A stretch of DNA of 64,000 nucleotides from Himantopus leucocephalus. Its lineage: Eukaryota > Chordata > Aves > Charadriiformes > Recurvirostridae. The position numbers and the translations under genes are program-made. Shown here one piece after another: positions 12,366 through 24,370 of the stretch (its first letter is position 1; the number at the start of each line of letters is the position of its first letter). The stretch is from positions 25,409,200 to 25,473,199 of the forward strand of contig RSEF01000006.1 in NCBI GenBank assembly GCA_003993805.1, written 5' to 3'. The notes beneath the pieces were generated by a model. It saw only the letters and a list, made by a program, of their open reading frames with translations. It did no database searches and had not been told where the DNA came from.

Positions 12366-13961
12366 TTACGGCACAAATGTTCATTACTGCACTGCTGGTT
12401 AATGAGTCTCCAGTGTTCTACAAAAATTACAGCCAGAAGTAAGTGGTTTATTCACTTTAATCTTAAGTCACCCCCAACCTATGAGACCAATCTGCAAAAT
12501 CGTTCCAGTTAGAAGTGGTACCTGAGTGCAACAGTGACATGGTAACCACAAGAACTGGCAGAAGCATTTGGTACAGCGCTGCCGTGGTAAATAAACCCAT
12601 CCTTCTTGATTGCTCTTTTAAAGGTGTGCTGGGTTATGAGGATGACTTTGTTATGAACAGCAAACTAAAAAAGTTTATAATTGAGATATCTAGAAATGCA
12701 CTTCTTGTCAACATTCAGAATCTTTCTTAGTGTTGTCTAGCTTGACCAAGAGAGCCTGGCAGTCTCTAAGCAATTTCAGAGTCAAATTTTTGTGTGCTGA
12801 CCAAGCTTTGCATCTTGTCGTTCCCAAATTTATTGTAAAACAAATGAGGGCATGTTTGATTTGATGTCTTGAGGCAACAGTAATATTTTACAATATGAGT
12901 GTGTCAAGGGACATCGTGCTAGCGGCTGGTTTTACACCAAGTTCTCAGTTTCCTTTTTTTTTTGTAGGAGGTCTCATTTGTAGAGATTTGTTCAACTTGA
13001 TTCAGTTCACACGTAATTAAGGCAAGAATTCCTTGTTGCTCTGTTGGTATGAGAGGGGGCTCTGCTTGTTGACCTTTTCTTTGGTGACTCAGCATGGAGA
13101 ACTCAACACTTCCCTGCCGGGCAGAGACCATTGTTAACTTCTAGCCCATTATTATTTTTCATTTAAAAGCTAATTTACTCTTTTGCCTTCAATCCCTGTC
13201 ATACGCATTATTCCAGCTGTTAAGTAATATGAAAGTTTGTCTTTGGCAGGCTGCACATGTCATCTTGCCTTGGGAAATCAAAAGGGAAGATTACATAACA
13301 GCTGACAGTAAATTTGGCTCCAGAATGTCATTAAACTAATGAATGTTGAGTTTTCTTTCCCACTCACAATATTCTTGAGTTCAAAACTAAAAACTCTTTT
13401 TATGTGAAACCCAGAGTGCACTTAGGTGAACTGCAGAACTTCAGGAACTTTCTGATCTTACAGCGTTAAACAGAACATACTCCATGGTTTAAAAATTGGA
13501 AATGCAATCCAGACATATGGAAGTCAGTTCTCCCTAAGTGAATTTAGAATAATTTAATTTTTTAATTTTGTCTGTCTCTAAAGTAACTATTACAGTTCCC
13601 TAAATTTGACGTGGGTTGGTATTCACCCTCTGAAGGAATCCCAGACTGCCTGGTTGAATGCAGAAAAGCATTGTCTGTCTTCATTTGTAAAAAGCTTTTT
13701 TTTTTAAAAAAAAGTAGCCTTTTTTTGATTTGATTTTTTTTAAAACTAATTCTGTTTGTTATTGTTGAAGACTAAAGAATTCTAGGACTTAAAATACATG
13801 AGAAGAAAAAAGCCAAATGCCTCAGTCAACCACTTATTTATTACATGCTTTTAAAAACCCCAAAAAGTCTTAGAATGAAATTCAGTTGCTGGTGTGTGTA
13901 TTTTAATTGAACCCCGAAGCTTTGGCCTAGAATTACTAAATTCACCTCTTTATCTTTGCAG

Positions 13962-14027
13962 CTCCTTAAGGACCTCTGTAAGACAAGAGAAGGGAAATGG
14001 TCACTTTTATTTAGACTAAAAGAATAG
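13962..14027 (+). CDS. Candidate terminal coding exon with stop codon
   Basis: A very good acceptor (CACCTCTTTATCTTTGCAG) is followed in phase 0 by 21 codons reading LLKDLCKTREGKWSL and LFRLKE, then TAG at 14025-14027. Phase 0 entry matches the phase 0 exit of the 10.3-kb candidate, so together they would read ...AAFLYCE|LLKDLCK... across a 3.5-kb intron. The other two frames stop within about 17 codons or less. A GTAAGA inside the segment (CTCT|GTAAGA at 13977) would leave an exon of only 15 nt, so I prefer a terminal exon. Putative 3' UTR follows to the AATAAA signals at 14975-15051. The protein is not recognised; the call is inferred from splice signals and phase only. Confidence 0.35.
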   Translation, partial: LLKDLCKTREGKWSLLFRLKE

Positions 14028-15051
14028 TTTTGTATGAAGAAGGAGTTTTACCATCTCGGAACTCCCTCTTCCTTAGATATTTATTGTAAGAATACATTTG
14101 GTTGCAGAGGGTGCTGGATTTGTGCTGTGGTTACAATAGTGTAGCTACGTTAGGTGTTTTCTGTGTTAGAAGCTGTTGTAACTGCTCTAATACTAATACA
14201 AGTCAGAATACATGTTTGTACAAAAAAAAATAATCTTGCGGTACTATACTGACTCTTCACATACTTGAAAATCTGCAGTGGGCAGAGGTTTGGGCTTCTG
14301 TTGTGTGGGTTTTTTTGTTGCGTGTGGGTGTGTGGTTGGTTGGTTGGTTTCTTTTTTAAAATCTCTTCTTTAGAGAGGCCTTTATTGGGCTAATGGGAAG
14401 ACAGGTTTCCAAATCAGAGGAAGATACAGTAGGGCGCGTGGGTATGAACGGCTGTTCGGGATGCTGTCTGCTGGGATGCGCTTGATTACTCCTTCTTAAT
14501 AGAAGAAACTTGTTCAACTCATAATTCATCCTGTAAATTTTGTTGCGTGTCAGCAGAAACAGAGTTTTAAATGCACTTAAGCACATTTTACCTTTTTGGA
14601 TATATTGGATCGAAATTGCGGTTCGGGTGCTTAAAATGAGCCTGTTGTGAAGCAAGCCACATGCATGATGCGAATAATGATGATGCTATGCAAGTAGTCC
14701 ACTAAACTACCAGTTTGAGTAGTCTCTAGTGTAGGTGATTTGGATCTTCATGTCTGTGCATTTTAACAACCTTCATATGAACAGAGAAACTTTAAAGTGG
14801 GGCCCTTGTTACTTAGCTCAGACTTTAGACTTTTCTTGCACAGCAGGGAAATCTGTTTTGCAGAACTAACCACGATCCATGGGCAGATGAGATGCTTAAA
14901 ACTCTCTTATGTACTTAACATGTATACTGGCTAATGTAGCCCAGATATCAAGGGCAGATGATGGAAAGCACTGAATAAAAAAGTGACATCAAGGATAGCC
15001 AGGTTTCTTAAAAATAAATGGACCTTTTAATGGAATGGTTAGCGTAATAAA
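14028..15051 (+). other. Possible 3' UTR and poly-A signals
   Basis: If the terminal exon at 13962-14027 is real, this is its 3' UTR. The first canonical AATAAA that I find downstream is at 14975-14980, followed by others at 15013-15018 and 15046-15051, giving three signals within 80 bp. The stretch also contains a T/G-rich tract (14300-14357). Without transcript data the end is not fixed. Confidence 0.25.
14300..14357. repeat. T/G-rich tract with (TTGG)n
   Basis: A T/G tract including GGTTGGTTGGTTGGTTT at 14334-14350, flanked by TG and T runs. It lies inside the putative 3' UTR of the candidate gene. Confidence 0.85.
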
Positions 15052-15719
15052 CATGATACAGAAGTGGAGCCTATGTAAGAGTCACAACCATTCAAAGAAG
15101 CAGTGTGTTTCTGTTTCAATTATAGGGTAATTTTCTTAAGAGTGTGCCATTTTTTTCTCTGAAAGCTGTGGCAAACTTGTCAGGGTTCCCGTGGTGATAC
15201 CTACTTGTTGATCTAGTGGTACCTTTGTATTTGAATTGAGTCTCTTTCAGCAGAAGCTGTCCCCATTCCTGTTTCTCCATCAAAAAAATGTTGTTTTGTG
15301 CAGGATCAAGGCAAGTGACTAATGTTCTCTCATGATCTATTCGGAATCTGCTTAAAATTAAGAGTGAAATAAGCAGCACATGCTCCTTTTGGATAACTTG
15401 GTGCTCGCAATCTTGTGCTAGCGCTGCAAGTAGTACAGGCAGAGTGGGTCAGCCTTGGAACTGGAATTACGACTGAGAATATATGGTTCTGTTTACTCGA
15501 TCTTTAAACCTGTAGACAGATTTGATTTACTAGTTCTGCTTGCTTCGTATGCATAGCTTACCCTGCTCGGTATTCAAAGACAAAAAGTGTATTAACACTC
15601 TTATAAAATACTTCAATCTGGACATAGTGTTCAAGGTGCTGACCAAGTGTACAAAATGTTTTGTTAAATGTTCAGGCCCACTGCCTCAGGGAAAGCTATT
15701 CCAAGTGTACTAAAGCAAG

Positions 15720-15869
15720 ATGGTAAGCTGTGATGAGGGAGGGGTGAAGAGTCAGCTGGCTAAACACTGGCACAAACAAGGCTGGGGCAACATCTTCAGT
15801 TGCAGAGCCTTCTCAAGGAGCAGAATTCCTCCATGGTACCCGCTTCACAAGGATGCCATCTTTTCCAAG
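15720..15869 (+). CDS. Weak candidate first coding exon
   Basis: An ATG in good context (AGCAAGATGG) with an in-frame TAA two codons upstream opens a 50-codon frame. It runs without a stop to a consensus donor (TTTTCCAAG|GTAAGT), leaving phase 0. The peptide is rich in W, H, K and S (for example QLAKHWHKQGWGNIFSC and RIPPWYPLHKDAIFSK). The final 60 nt are open in all three frames, which weakens the argument, and no matching next exon was found. Family not recognised. Confidence 0.15.
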
Positions 15870-16490
15870 GTAAGTCCCTAAATTGCAGATATGTTCTGGG
15901 GAATATCAGTAAGAGGAAAGACATGCCAGTCCCTCGGTGTTACCTCTTGACCGTTGCTATGGAGAGTGTGCTGGGTTAGGTGGACCTCTTTTGGTTGGAA
16001 CTTGTGTGGCTGTTCCGTTGGGGAGCTCCTAGTGGAGTGCCGGGACTTAGGCCACGGTTCTCCAAATGATCAAAACTGTAAGGTGAGGTGAGATGGTCCT
16101 GCCAGAGCCCCACCTTGTCCCTGCAGGATCCCACTTTCTCTGTTCACACCCTCCATGAGTAAGTTCAAGAGAGTAAACTCAGAGTAAGCTATTCACTTAT
16201 TTCTGGGTTAGCTTTCTGCAAATCAGGTGTTGTGAACAGGAGAGGGGCAAGAAAATAACCCGAAGGGGCAACTGAAGGACAGAGATGTCAGTGATTTAGT
16301 GTCAACAGTGTCTGATAAACATGGGAAAGGCCAACATGCTGCTGCTGCTTTGTGCAATAGCCCACAGCCCTTCTGTTGATGTGTATGTTAGCCTTTTTGA
16401 CAGACTTACGAGGACGATGTAAGTAGCTTGTATCAAGTGTGAACCACTACTAGTCTCCCTGCAAGTTCCCAGCACAGTGTTATGTTAGCC

Positions 16491-16513
16491 TTTTTTTTAA
16501 AAAAAAAAAAAAA
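16491..16513. repeat. T8-A15 homopolymer junction
   Basis: Eight T followed directly by fifteen A. This could fold on itself and is a likely place for length variation or sequencing error. Confidence 0.9.
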
Positions 16514-17370
16514 CTCTCTTCCAGCCAGATGTCTTGCACATCTGCTGCCTGTACATTTCTTGGTGTTCCTTGCTGGTGAGGGTTTCAAGATGCTGAGTTA
16601 GCATGTGTACTGTCACACCTGCTTCACAAGAGGAAGGTGCCACAACTTCTAACCCTGAAGTTGAGCTGCATACTGTCTCTCAAGGAATCTGTTACCGCTC
16701 TTTACACTGTGTTTTGGATGACGTGGGAGCACCCCAATATGATATGTCTCGTGCTGGGTGTAAGTATCGATGCCAATTTCCTAACTGTATTCTTTGATCA
16801 TTGATATCTCCTCCTCCTCTCTCCCCTTCCTTTATCTATCATTGAAAATAAAAGCTGCCTTCAGCCATTTCAAGCTTCTAATTAAGAGCAGCTGGTAGAA
16901 AACCTGGTGGTTTTGGCAGAGGTGGCTTTGCTGCTGTTGCTGCAATCGGAATGGCTGTACCCTGCATCAGGAGCTCTTGGTCGGCATCTGACCAACTCGG
17001 AGCACAGAGTTCAATCTCACTGATGAGTGAGATAAACCCCTCTGCTGGTGTTAAACTGTTCCTTTCGCTTGTTCTTCGTGAACTTCCGATGGCTTTAATT
17101 GTGTAACCTCTAGGAGAGATGTATTCTGTTGCAACCGTGACAGTTTTTCTTTAAAGCTTTTTTTTTTTAAGACGGAAGTCTACATTTGTCTTCTGTCAGC
17201 AGGCAAGATTGTATTATGTCCTGTTCCTATTTAAAAAGCAGTGAATCCTCAACTGATTCAAAGGGTTTTTCCCCTTTTAATGAGCACTGTTTTGTCTCCA
17301 GAGCTTTACATGCCTGTTTCTAGGAAGGATGCCTGTTGCAACACATATTTCTAATACGTGCACGATTTAA

Positions 17371-17382
17371 GAGCACGTGCTC
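17371..17382. promoter_or_regulatory. Palindromic E-box
   Basis: GAGCACGTGCTC is a perfect 12-bp palindrome centred on CACGTG, the USF/MYC/CLOCK class of E-box. An ATACGTGCACG stretch lies 20 bp upstream. Function is not shown. Confidence 0.3.
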
Positions 17383-17622
17383 ATCATTCTCATGTGGGGA
17401 CAAAGACTGTTTCTTAAGCCTGGTTAGGTATGGCTGTACCTAACTCTGCATTGAGCTTGGGGTAACTATCTGGGTTTTTTTTACATGAGAACAAGCTGAA
17501 ATCACATTTCCCAACCTTACTGGAAAGGATTTTCAAAACCAGGATGAAGGGTCTGGCGGTAATGAGAGAGTGGGGGATAGCAATAGCCCTGGGGCTGCAG
17601 TGATTTATTTGGATCTGGTTGA

Positions 17623-17749
17623 ATGGCTGAGTGTGAACTTGCAGTTTCCACCCGCTCTGCAGCTGGCCCAGTCCTGAAGCACAAGTATTCTTCTGTACCT
17701 CTGGAACCAGCTCCTCTGCCACCTTTGGCACCGCCACCGCTAGCACCAG
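17623..17749 (+). CDS. Weak candidate exon, proline-rich
   Basis: An ATG preceded directly by an in-frame TGA opens a 42-codon frame that ends at a plausible donor (GCACCAG|GTTAGT), leaving phase 1. The second half is proline-rich (SSVPLEPAPLPPLAPPPLAP). An alternative is an internal exon starting after the acceptor CTGCAGCTGGCCCAG. A plus-strand frame at 16603-16759 (ATG after a TGA, donor GGGT|GTAAGT, phase 1 exit) would be phase-compatible with that reading. A 125-codon minus-strand frame covers the same DNA, so strand is uncertain. Function unknown. Confidence 0.15.
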
Positions 17750-18460
17750 GTTAGTAAGTCTGGGTGGATAGATGAAGCTAGATCCAGTCAAAGACGCATC
17801 TTAATGTGTTTTCCCTGCCGTGATGTTCCCAAGTCCCAGCACGTGGAACAGGCATCCTGAGTCAGACCAGGAGTTCAGCTCAGGTGCTGTTTCTACGAGC
17901 AGCAGAGAACAGAAGTCTTGAGAATAAAAGAACAGGTTGCATATATAGTAGTACACCCCCGCAACACCTTCTCTACCTCCAGGCACCTGTGGCTGCAGAT
18001 TTTGCTGAAGCAGAAGCAGCATCCTTGTATGCAACAGCCTTCAGTTGACTTCTTTTCCTTGAATCTGTCCAGTTTATTCTTTTAACTCATTTATTTTTAT
18101 CATCCACAGTATCCTGTGCCAAGACATTCTCATCCATAGCTTTAGTGCAAATGGCTACTTACCTCCTTCATTGTTTTGACCTTTCTATCAGTTCATATTC
18201 CTTATAATTTCTGCTGGAAAAGAGCAAGAGCAATGCTTTCTTTGCTACTTTTCCCGTACCACTGGCTTTTACAGACCTGCAGAAGCCAGCATGAATCTGG
18301 AAGTACTTATTCATTCAAACTGCTTATCCTGATGGTACAGTAGGAGCATATGATCAGTGAGAAACTGAACCAGCAAAACTGTGAGTCACCAGCTGACCAC
18401 AGGATTTGGCTGCTTCTGTCAGGTTCTTGTTCCCTGTTCTTACCTGGCTGTTTGAATTGG

Positions 18461-18475
18461 GTTGTTGTTGTTGTT
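18461..18475. repeat. (GTT)5 microsatellite
   Basis: Five perfect GTT units. Confidence 0.8.
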
Positions 18476-21400
18476 CTCACTGTATTAGGCTGTACTGCGA
18501 AGCTTATTTGGCAGTGCAGCGCAACACTGCGTCCAGGAGGGAATAAGGAACAGAGTATAATGGAGGCCTGAAGCTGTAGAGGAAGCTTTAAATGGCAGAC
18601 TGCACCCTGAAATAACCATGTCAGAGGAATGGGGTTTCAATATATTTCTCTTCCTAAGGTAGGTGGTAAAAGACTTAAACGTGATCCATGAAGATTCAGG
18701 CTACGTATTAGGGAAAAGTAATGACAGAGCAATGGAATAGGTTAACTAGGGAAGTTTTGGACAGCACTGGGAGGTGAGGACACTCAAGTGATGAGATGAG
18801 TGAGAAGATGGAAATGGTATCACGTTTGCCTGATTAGGTCATTTCTCTCTGCCATTGTAGACCTTGGGTAGAGGCAGATATTAAAGGGGTGGGTTTTTTC
18901 ATAATAAACTGGTCCCTTCTATTTGTCAGTGAGGCATATTTTCCCCCTGTGAGGAATCTCCCCTGAAAAACGTCCCTCTCCTTTTCTCAGAGATACAATA
19001 AACGAAGTTTGTTAACACCTTAGTAAACTCAGATGGTAGGAGGGCTGTTACATAGTCCAGAGTGAGAGCACAGTTTACCTGATGATACTTTGGTCAGATC
19101 AGGTTAACGCTTTGTGCAGATGTTGTTCCTGTAACTGTAATTACAATGTGCTTTATTTTAAAAACATCAGAGAAATAGGACTACTTTTAGAAAAGCATTT
19201 AGGAAGGCGGGATTTGGAGGTAATCTAAAGTGACAGAGCTATCTTGGCTCAGGATAGGTACAGCCTGCAGCTTGTATAGTGCCTGCTTCTTTACACTTCT
19301 GTACTGGACAGCCAGATTCCCTTGTTAATCTGTGCTATTACCACTGAATGTGGGGAAAAAATGTTATTTTAGAAATAATTCAAAGCTGGGCTTTAAACAA
19401 ATATCTAAATGTGAGTAGTTTCAGTATTGTAGGTAAACAGTGCCCATTGTTGTACTGATTCAGTTCACCTGTAGTTACAGGACCACCCTGGTTTGTCTGG
19501 CTGAATTCCTCCTCACCTCCCCCACTTACTAAATTAACATTTCTTTTCTGAAAAGAAGGTAAGTACTATCTCCCTGTTTACTCATTTCCTTTGCCCTCCT
19601 TTTTTCCATGCCTTTTAATATCAGTGTTAGCTAATGGTGTACAATAACTTAAAAATTCTTCTCCTTGCTTAGCCATGACTTCTTTTCATTGTCCTCCTGG
19701 AGGACTTCATTACTTGTCTTAAAACATGCAGACCATGGACATAAGACCGTAGTTGAAGGGAGTATGACACAAGCTATAACAAAGTTTAGATATGTATTGT
19801 TTGACAGAAGATGGGATATTTTTATACCAGCAGTTACAGAGAGAGATGAGTTGACTTACCTTGGGCAAATCTTAAAAACCCAGAATACATGAGAGCGCAG
19901 CGCAGAGATTTTTTTGTGACTGCCTTGGGCCTGAAGCTGGCACATCCAATCTACTTGTGTTAATCTGCTGCTGTACTTAGGCTAATAAGATGCAAGGTCT
20001 TGCAGATCTGTCCTGGATTGAGTTGTCTCTGCGCTGTAGCCTGTTTTCTGCTTTAGATGTGCTCTCTGCACATGCCTGATGGATACTTCCAGCCTACATA
20101 CAGGATCTGCAACTGCGAGTACAGTGTTGTAGGGCATTTCTCTTGGCTGGAGGCAGGTGGTGATGATGATTTCTCTTCATCTCTTTCCCCCAAGACTTTT
20201 TGTCTCCATGTGGTTTTCTGATGGATTTCAAAGTGAGGGTTAAGTTCTGACAAGTTTAATAATTTATGGTTGTTTTCAGTCTCCAAAGGACCCTCCTCTA
20301 CTTCCTGTCTTGAAGAGTTGGGAATAAACTTTCTGTGGTGTTGGCAGGTGTATTTGTCTCTTGCTTTGCCTGGCACCATCCTATGCTTTTCAGGGTGATG
20401 GTTGATAGCTTTGAAACCAAAGCAAGCTCTTGCTGACTGTTTCTGCTGTGTATTTTTATCCAGGGTACATAATAGTCAGGGCAACCCAAATGATGTCTCC
20501 TCTTTCTATCTGGAAATACCATTCTGGTGAAAGTTGACACTGACTGTTTTATCTAGGTTTTCTGAAGAAACAGTAGCCTATTCCTGTCCATTCTGGGTGT
20601 CTGTGTACTTTTTTTTTTTTAAATTATAGTGTGGGCTTTGTGCTTTTATTGCTTACCTTCTCTAGCATTGTCTGTGAATGATATGGGTGATCCCAGGGTA
20701 CTTTGACCTCTGTTGAGCAACCTTTGCCTTCTCCATGGATTTTGAATGTGTTCTTTGTAGTAATTCTGCTGTTGGGATGTTATTTCATCCTCTGGCAGCT
20801 ACTGCAACATTAAGTATGTAAATTTCTTTTAGTGTCAGAGGAACACGGGCACTGAAAGCAGAACAGGGAGGTCTCAGATGTGTGTAAGTGAAAGATGATG
20901 CTTGGCCTCTGCACAAGATAGGTTATGTTTCAGTGGGAAAACTTGCCTTGGACCAGATAAGTTCTGTTATCTCTTGAACTATTCCTGAGGCAGCATCAGA
21001 CCACAGTACCTTTCCAGGCACCTCTTCTTGTTCTCAGGCAATTGAGAGCTCCTCTGATTTGACGTGTGTACGTGTTCTGGTGCTGCTGGGTTCACTACCT
21101 GGCATCTAAGAGCCATACTGGACACACTGCTGAAGTCAAGAGCCTAAACCGCTGCCGAGGGCACTTTTGCATATTTTTTTACAGCAGCGTGGGTTGGTTA
21201 CCCTAGAACAAGGTCTCATGCTGTAAAGGTACAGCACGCAGGGTAATGACCTACCTTGGCTCCCCAGGGTACAACCTCAGTGGACTGGGGAGAGGGCAGT
21301 AGTATTTGACACCATAACTGTGAGGAGGCTTTTTGGAGCGATGGTTATCAAGATGAGGGATGGTGGAGGGCCAGGAAGATTGGTCACATGAGAAGAGAGA

Positions 21401-22914
21401 GCAGACAAACAAAGATGAGGACACTGCATTCAATTAAAGTAGAAGCAAAACTGTGAAGTTGTCTGAATTGCTGGTGCCTTCTGCCTCTCTCTGCTCAGCT
21501 GCCCTCTGGCTCTTCTTAGCTTTTCCCTGCAGTCTCTCATGGTTTAGAGGAGGGAAGGTGCCAGGGCAGCTTGGTGTCTTGTATGGAGCTGTCAGGTGGT
21601 CTCACTTGTCCCATTTGGAGTGCAATGATAGCTTGAGTGAGATGCATAGCAAACCTCCTTCCCTCCTACACACCATCGCGGGGATGCCCCTCCATATGGC
21701 CTGTCTGGGCTAAACGTGCAGTGCAAGGGACACCTTTCAGTGTCAGCAAGCATGTCTGCTCTCCTCATTTTGCATGCAGCGTCATGTATGTATTACCAAA
21801 CTAGCCTCTGAATCTGCGGTGGCATCTAGCCTAGCCTCACTGTGCCTCAAATCTTGCATGCGTGATGTTTTGGTCAGAATACCAGGTTTGAAAGATGTCT
21901 GGAGCAGACTGGCTTTAGTGGCTAGCTTTGCAAAAAAAATATAGATTGGACTATGACCAAACTCCTCATTCTGGTCATTCCATTGCCAGGAGAAGTAGGT
22001 TAGAAGTAGGCTGGGATGAATGTGTGCCTTGTCCGGTTCCTCCCCTCCTCTGCAGAGAGGAACTCTGTTTGAGGGGGAGGACATGGGATTGCTGGAGCTT
22101 GTTAACTTTATGGGGGGAGGATCTGACCTCAGTGCTAGCTCATCTTGGGGGGAAAAAAATTCTCTAGCAAATTAAGTGTCCCTCTGGAAGAAACTTGGAT
22201 TTGCTTTGCTGTCTAAAGCTGTGTTGGGGTTGTGGCTCTGCCTCACTACTGCCAAATAAGCTCAGGATAAGTAATGAACTCTTGAGCAGAAATCTGCCTG
22301 CAGGAGCTGCAGCAGCCCTTCTTGAATTTTACTGTTAATATCAGATTGCTTTTTGCAGCCTTTCCCTTCTAGGGGTCTTGTTCCTGCCTAACTCCTCCTA
22401 CGCCTTCCATTTTTTCCTTGCATTTTCTATTCTCTAACCCTTCTCTTTAATATACTCCTGTTTGGTGTTTTCCAGTTCGCCCTCACCTTGCTACTTTCAT
22501 TAACTTGTTCCTTTCTGCATCTTCCCTGTCTCCCTGTGCCTTTGTGCTATGCAGTACTGGTGACAGTGTGACAGGCAGAAAAACAAGTGCTCTGAAGCGG
22601 TAACTGTGGTGGTTAAAAAGCTGAGACCTCATATACTTTAGTTTAGTAATCGATGAATTTGAAGCGTCCACAACTGACACTGTCTGCAAGTTTGCTCTCG
22701 CTTGTGTTTCTCCTAATACTTTTGCTGTTTCTTCCCCCTCCCACCACCTTTTATTTCCCCTTATTATATAGAAATTGGAAAGTTTTGGGGGTCAGGACTT
22801 TATCTTCTCTGTTCTGGCCAGTGATCAGTGCTATGGACAGGTCTGGCAAGTCTCTTGGGGCGAGCGCCGTGTTCTAATTTACTTTACCTCATGTTCTGCT
22901 AACATAACAGCTAG

Positions 22915-22992
22915 GTGGGTATCCCTTCCATGTTCCTGATCTATGACACCCCCTTCACCCCCTCCCTGCCCAATGCAGCTGTGATCCAGCAG
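22915..22992 (+). CDS. Candidate internal exon, GC3-rich
   Basis: These 78 nt follow a pyrimidine-rich tract (TTACTTTACCTCATGTTCTG...ACAGCTAG) and end at a consensus donor (ATCCAGCAG|GTGAGT). One frame is open: VGIPSMFLIYDTPFTPSLPN and then AAVIQQ, phase 0 on both sides; the TAG of the acceptor is the in-frame stop upstream. Most third codon positions are C or G (for example TTC CTG ATC, ACC CCC TTC ACC CCC), unlike the surrounding AT-rich DNA. The C-rich run could also simply be a polypyrimidine tract feeding a closer acceptor (CCCAATGCAG). Protein not recognised. Confidence 0.25.
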
Positions 22993-24352
22993 GTGAGTGA
23001 GGCTGTGTGATGCTGCAGGGGAGAAGTCCCGTGGCATCTGTCGTGTGGTAACTGCATAAAACCTGCCTCGGTGGAGGAAAAAAAGGCTGGAGATCTCAGA
23101 AGGATCTCAGTTCCAGGTCAGGGTCTCCAGGCATGTTCTACAGCACCAGAATTAAACAATAATGACTAGAAATACCTATAGTATATAATTTCTCCGATAA
23201 TTGCTTGTGGTATCTCTAGCTCTTGATGAGCAGTACCATTTGACAGCAGCCATTTTCCATGTAGGAGGCTTGGCTTTGTGTATTTAAGGAAGAAGCATCT
23301 CCTGCTGCGAGCTCTCTTCTGGTTTGGATCATCTGAACAACCCAGGATTTCAGTGTGCAAAATCTCCAAAAGAGTTTGTGTTGTCTGTGAGTGATCTTAC
23401 TTGTGCTGGAGGAGTACAGGACACCTCGGGAGGGGGAGAAAGCATGGCGAGAACAGATGGGCTCTTTCGGGAGACTGCTTGCTGCTCTTCCCCACTGCCT
23501 CGGTGACACTGCAGGCATGTGCTGACGCAGAACTAGTGGCCAAAAACTTCTTTCCCTTGCTCCTGTATTAATTGGCTGTAAGTTGTGGCTGCAAACCATG
23601 GCCCCTGCTCCGGTTTGATCAGTGTGCAGCTGTCGGGGAGGGAGAGCTGAAAGAGAAATACAGTTACAGGGGGAGAGGGGTGGAAAGAAATTCCTGTGCT
23701 TCCTGTTGCCTTAAGGTTTGTGGCTGTCTGGCCTGGACCCACAAGCCACCGAATGCAGATGTTCCCAATCTGCTGAATCCCTTCTGGAGGGGAGCAAAAG
23801 AGGAGATGGCTTCTTTCCATGATGAATGGGTACCCATGGCTTGGGAGTGCTGCCATGTCCCAGAGGGTGCAAACCTGAGCGGTGCCCGTCCAGCTTGCCT
23901 GCCTGCTGCCTGTGGGAAGGGAGATTGGTCTACCAGTGGCATTAGAGTCACTTTATTGAAAAGAAGAGTTAGGTTTTGTTGGTGTTTTTTTTTTTTTAAA
24001 TGCCAATTGTCTGTTCATTTCCATCTAATTGCTTTCTATAGTATTGTGGTGGTTAGCTGAGAAAGGTTGGAATGGGCTCCCAATGCTCTCCTCTAAGCAT
24101 CCTGGCCTGGAAGTAGTTATGTGGCTTCAGTGCTGCAGTTTCCCGATTGCAAAATAGGAATTATCCTCACTGTCAAGGGTCCTCTGTTTTATCGAGTGCC
24201 ATTTGTTGTTGTCATGCAAAAACCAAATGACTTTTCAGCCTGAATGAGATACAGCAGTAATCAGCACCAGTGGTGATGTAAGTCAGGTCTTGGACTAGCT
24301 GAAAAGGAAAGAAATTTTTAAATGTTAGAGATGCAATTTGAAAAGTCTTCTT

Positions 24353-24370
24353 AATAAATAAATAAATAAA
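24353..24370. repeat. (AATA)n microsatellite
   Basis: Four and a half uninterrupted AATA units, a short tetranucleotide repeat. Confidence 0.85.

Noticed and set aside
20158..20222. Box C/D snoRNA-like spacing (TGATGA ... CTGA)
   Set aside because: No terminal stem brings the boxes together and no internal C'/D' boxes are seen. Similar pairs at 27650 and 42731 fail for the same reason.
23572..24060. 162-codon plus-strand frame
   Set aside because: It translates a poly-T run into FFFF, begins in unremarkable sequence and shows no family; it overlaps an opposite-strand frame in the same GC-richer patch.
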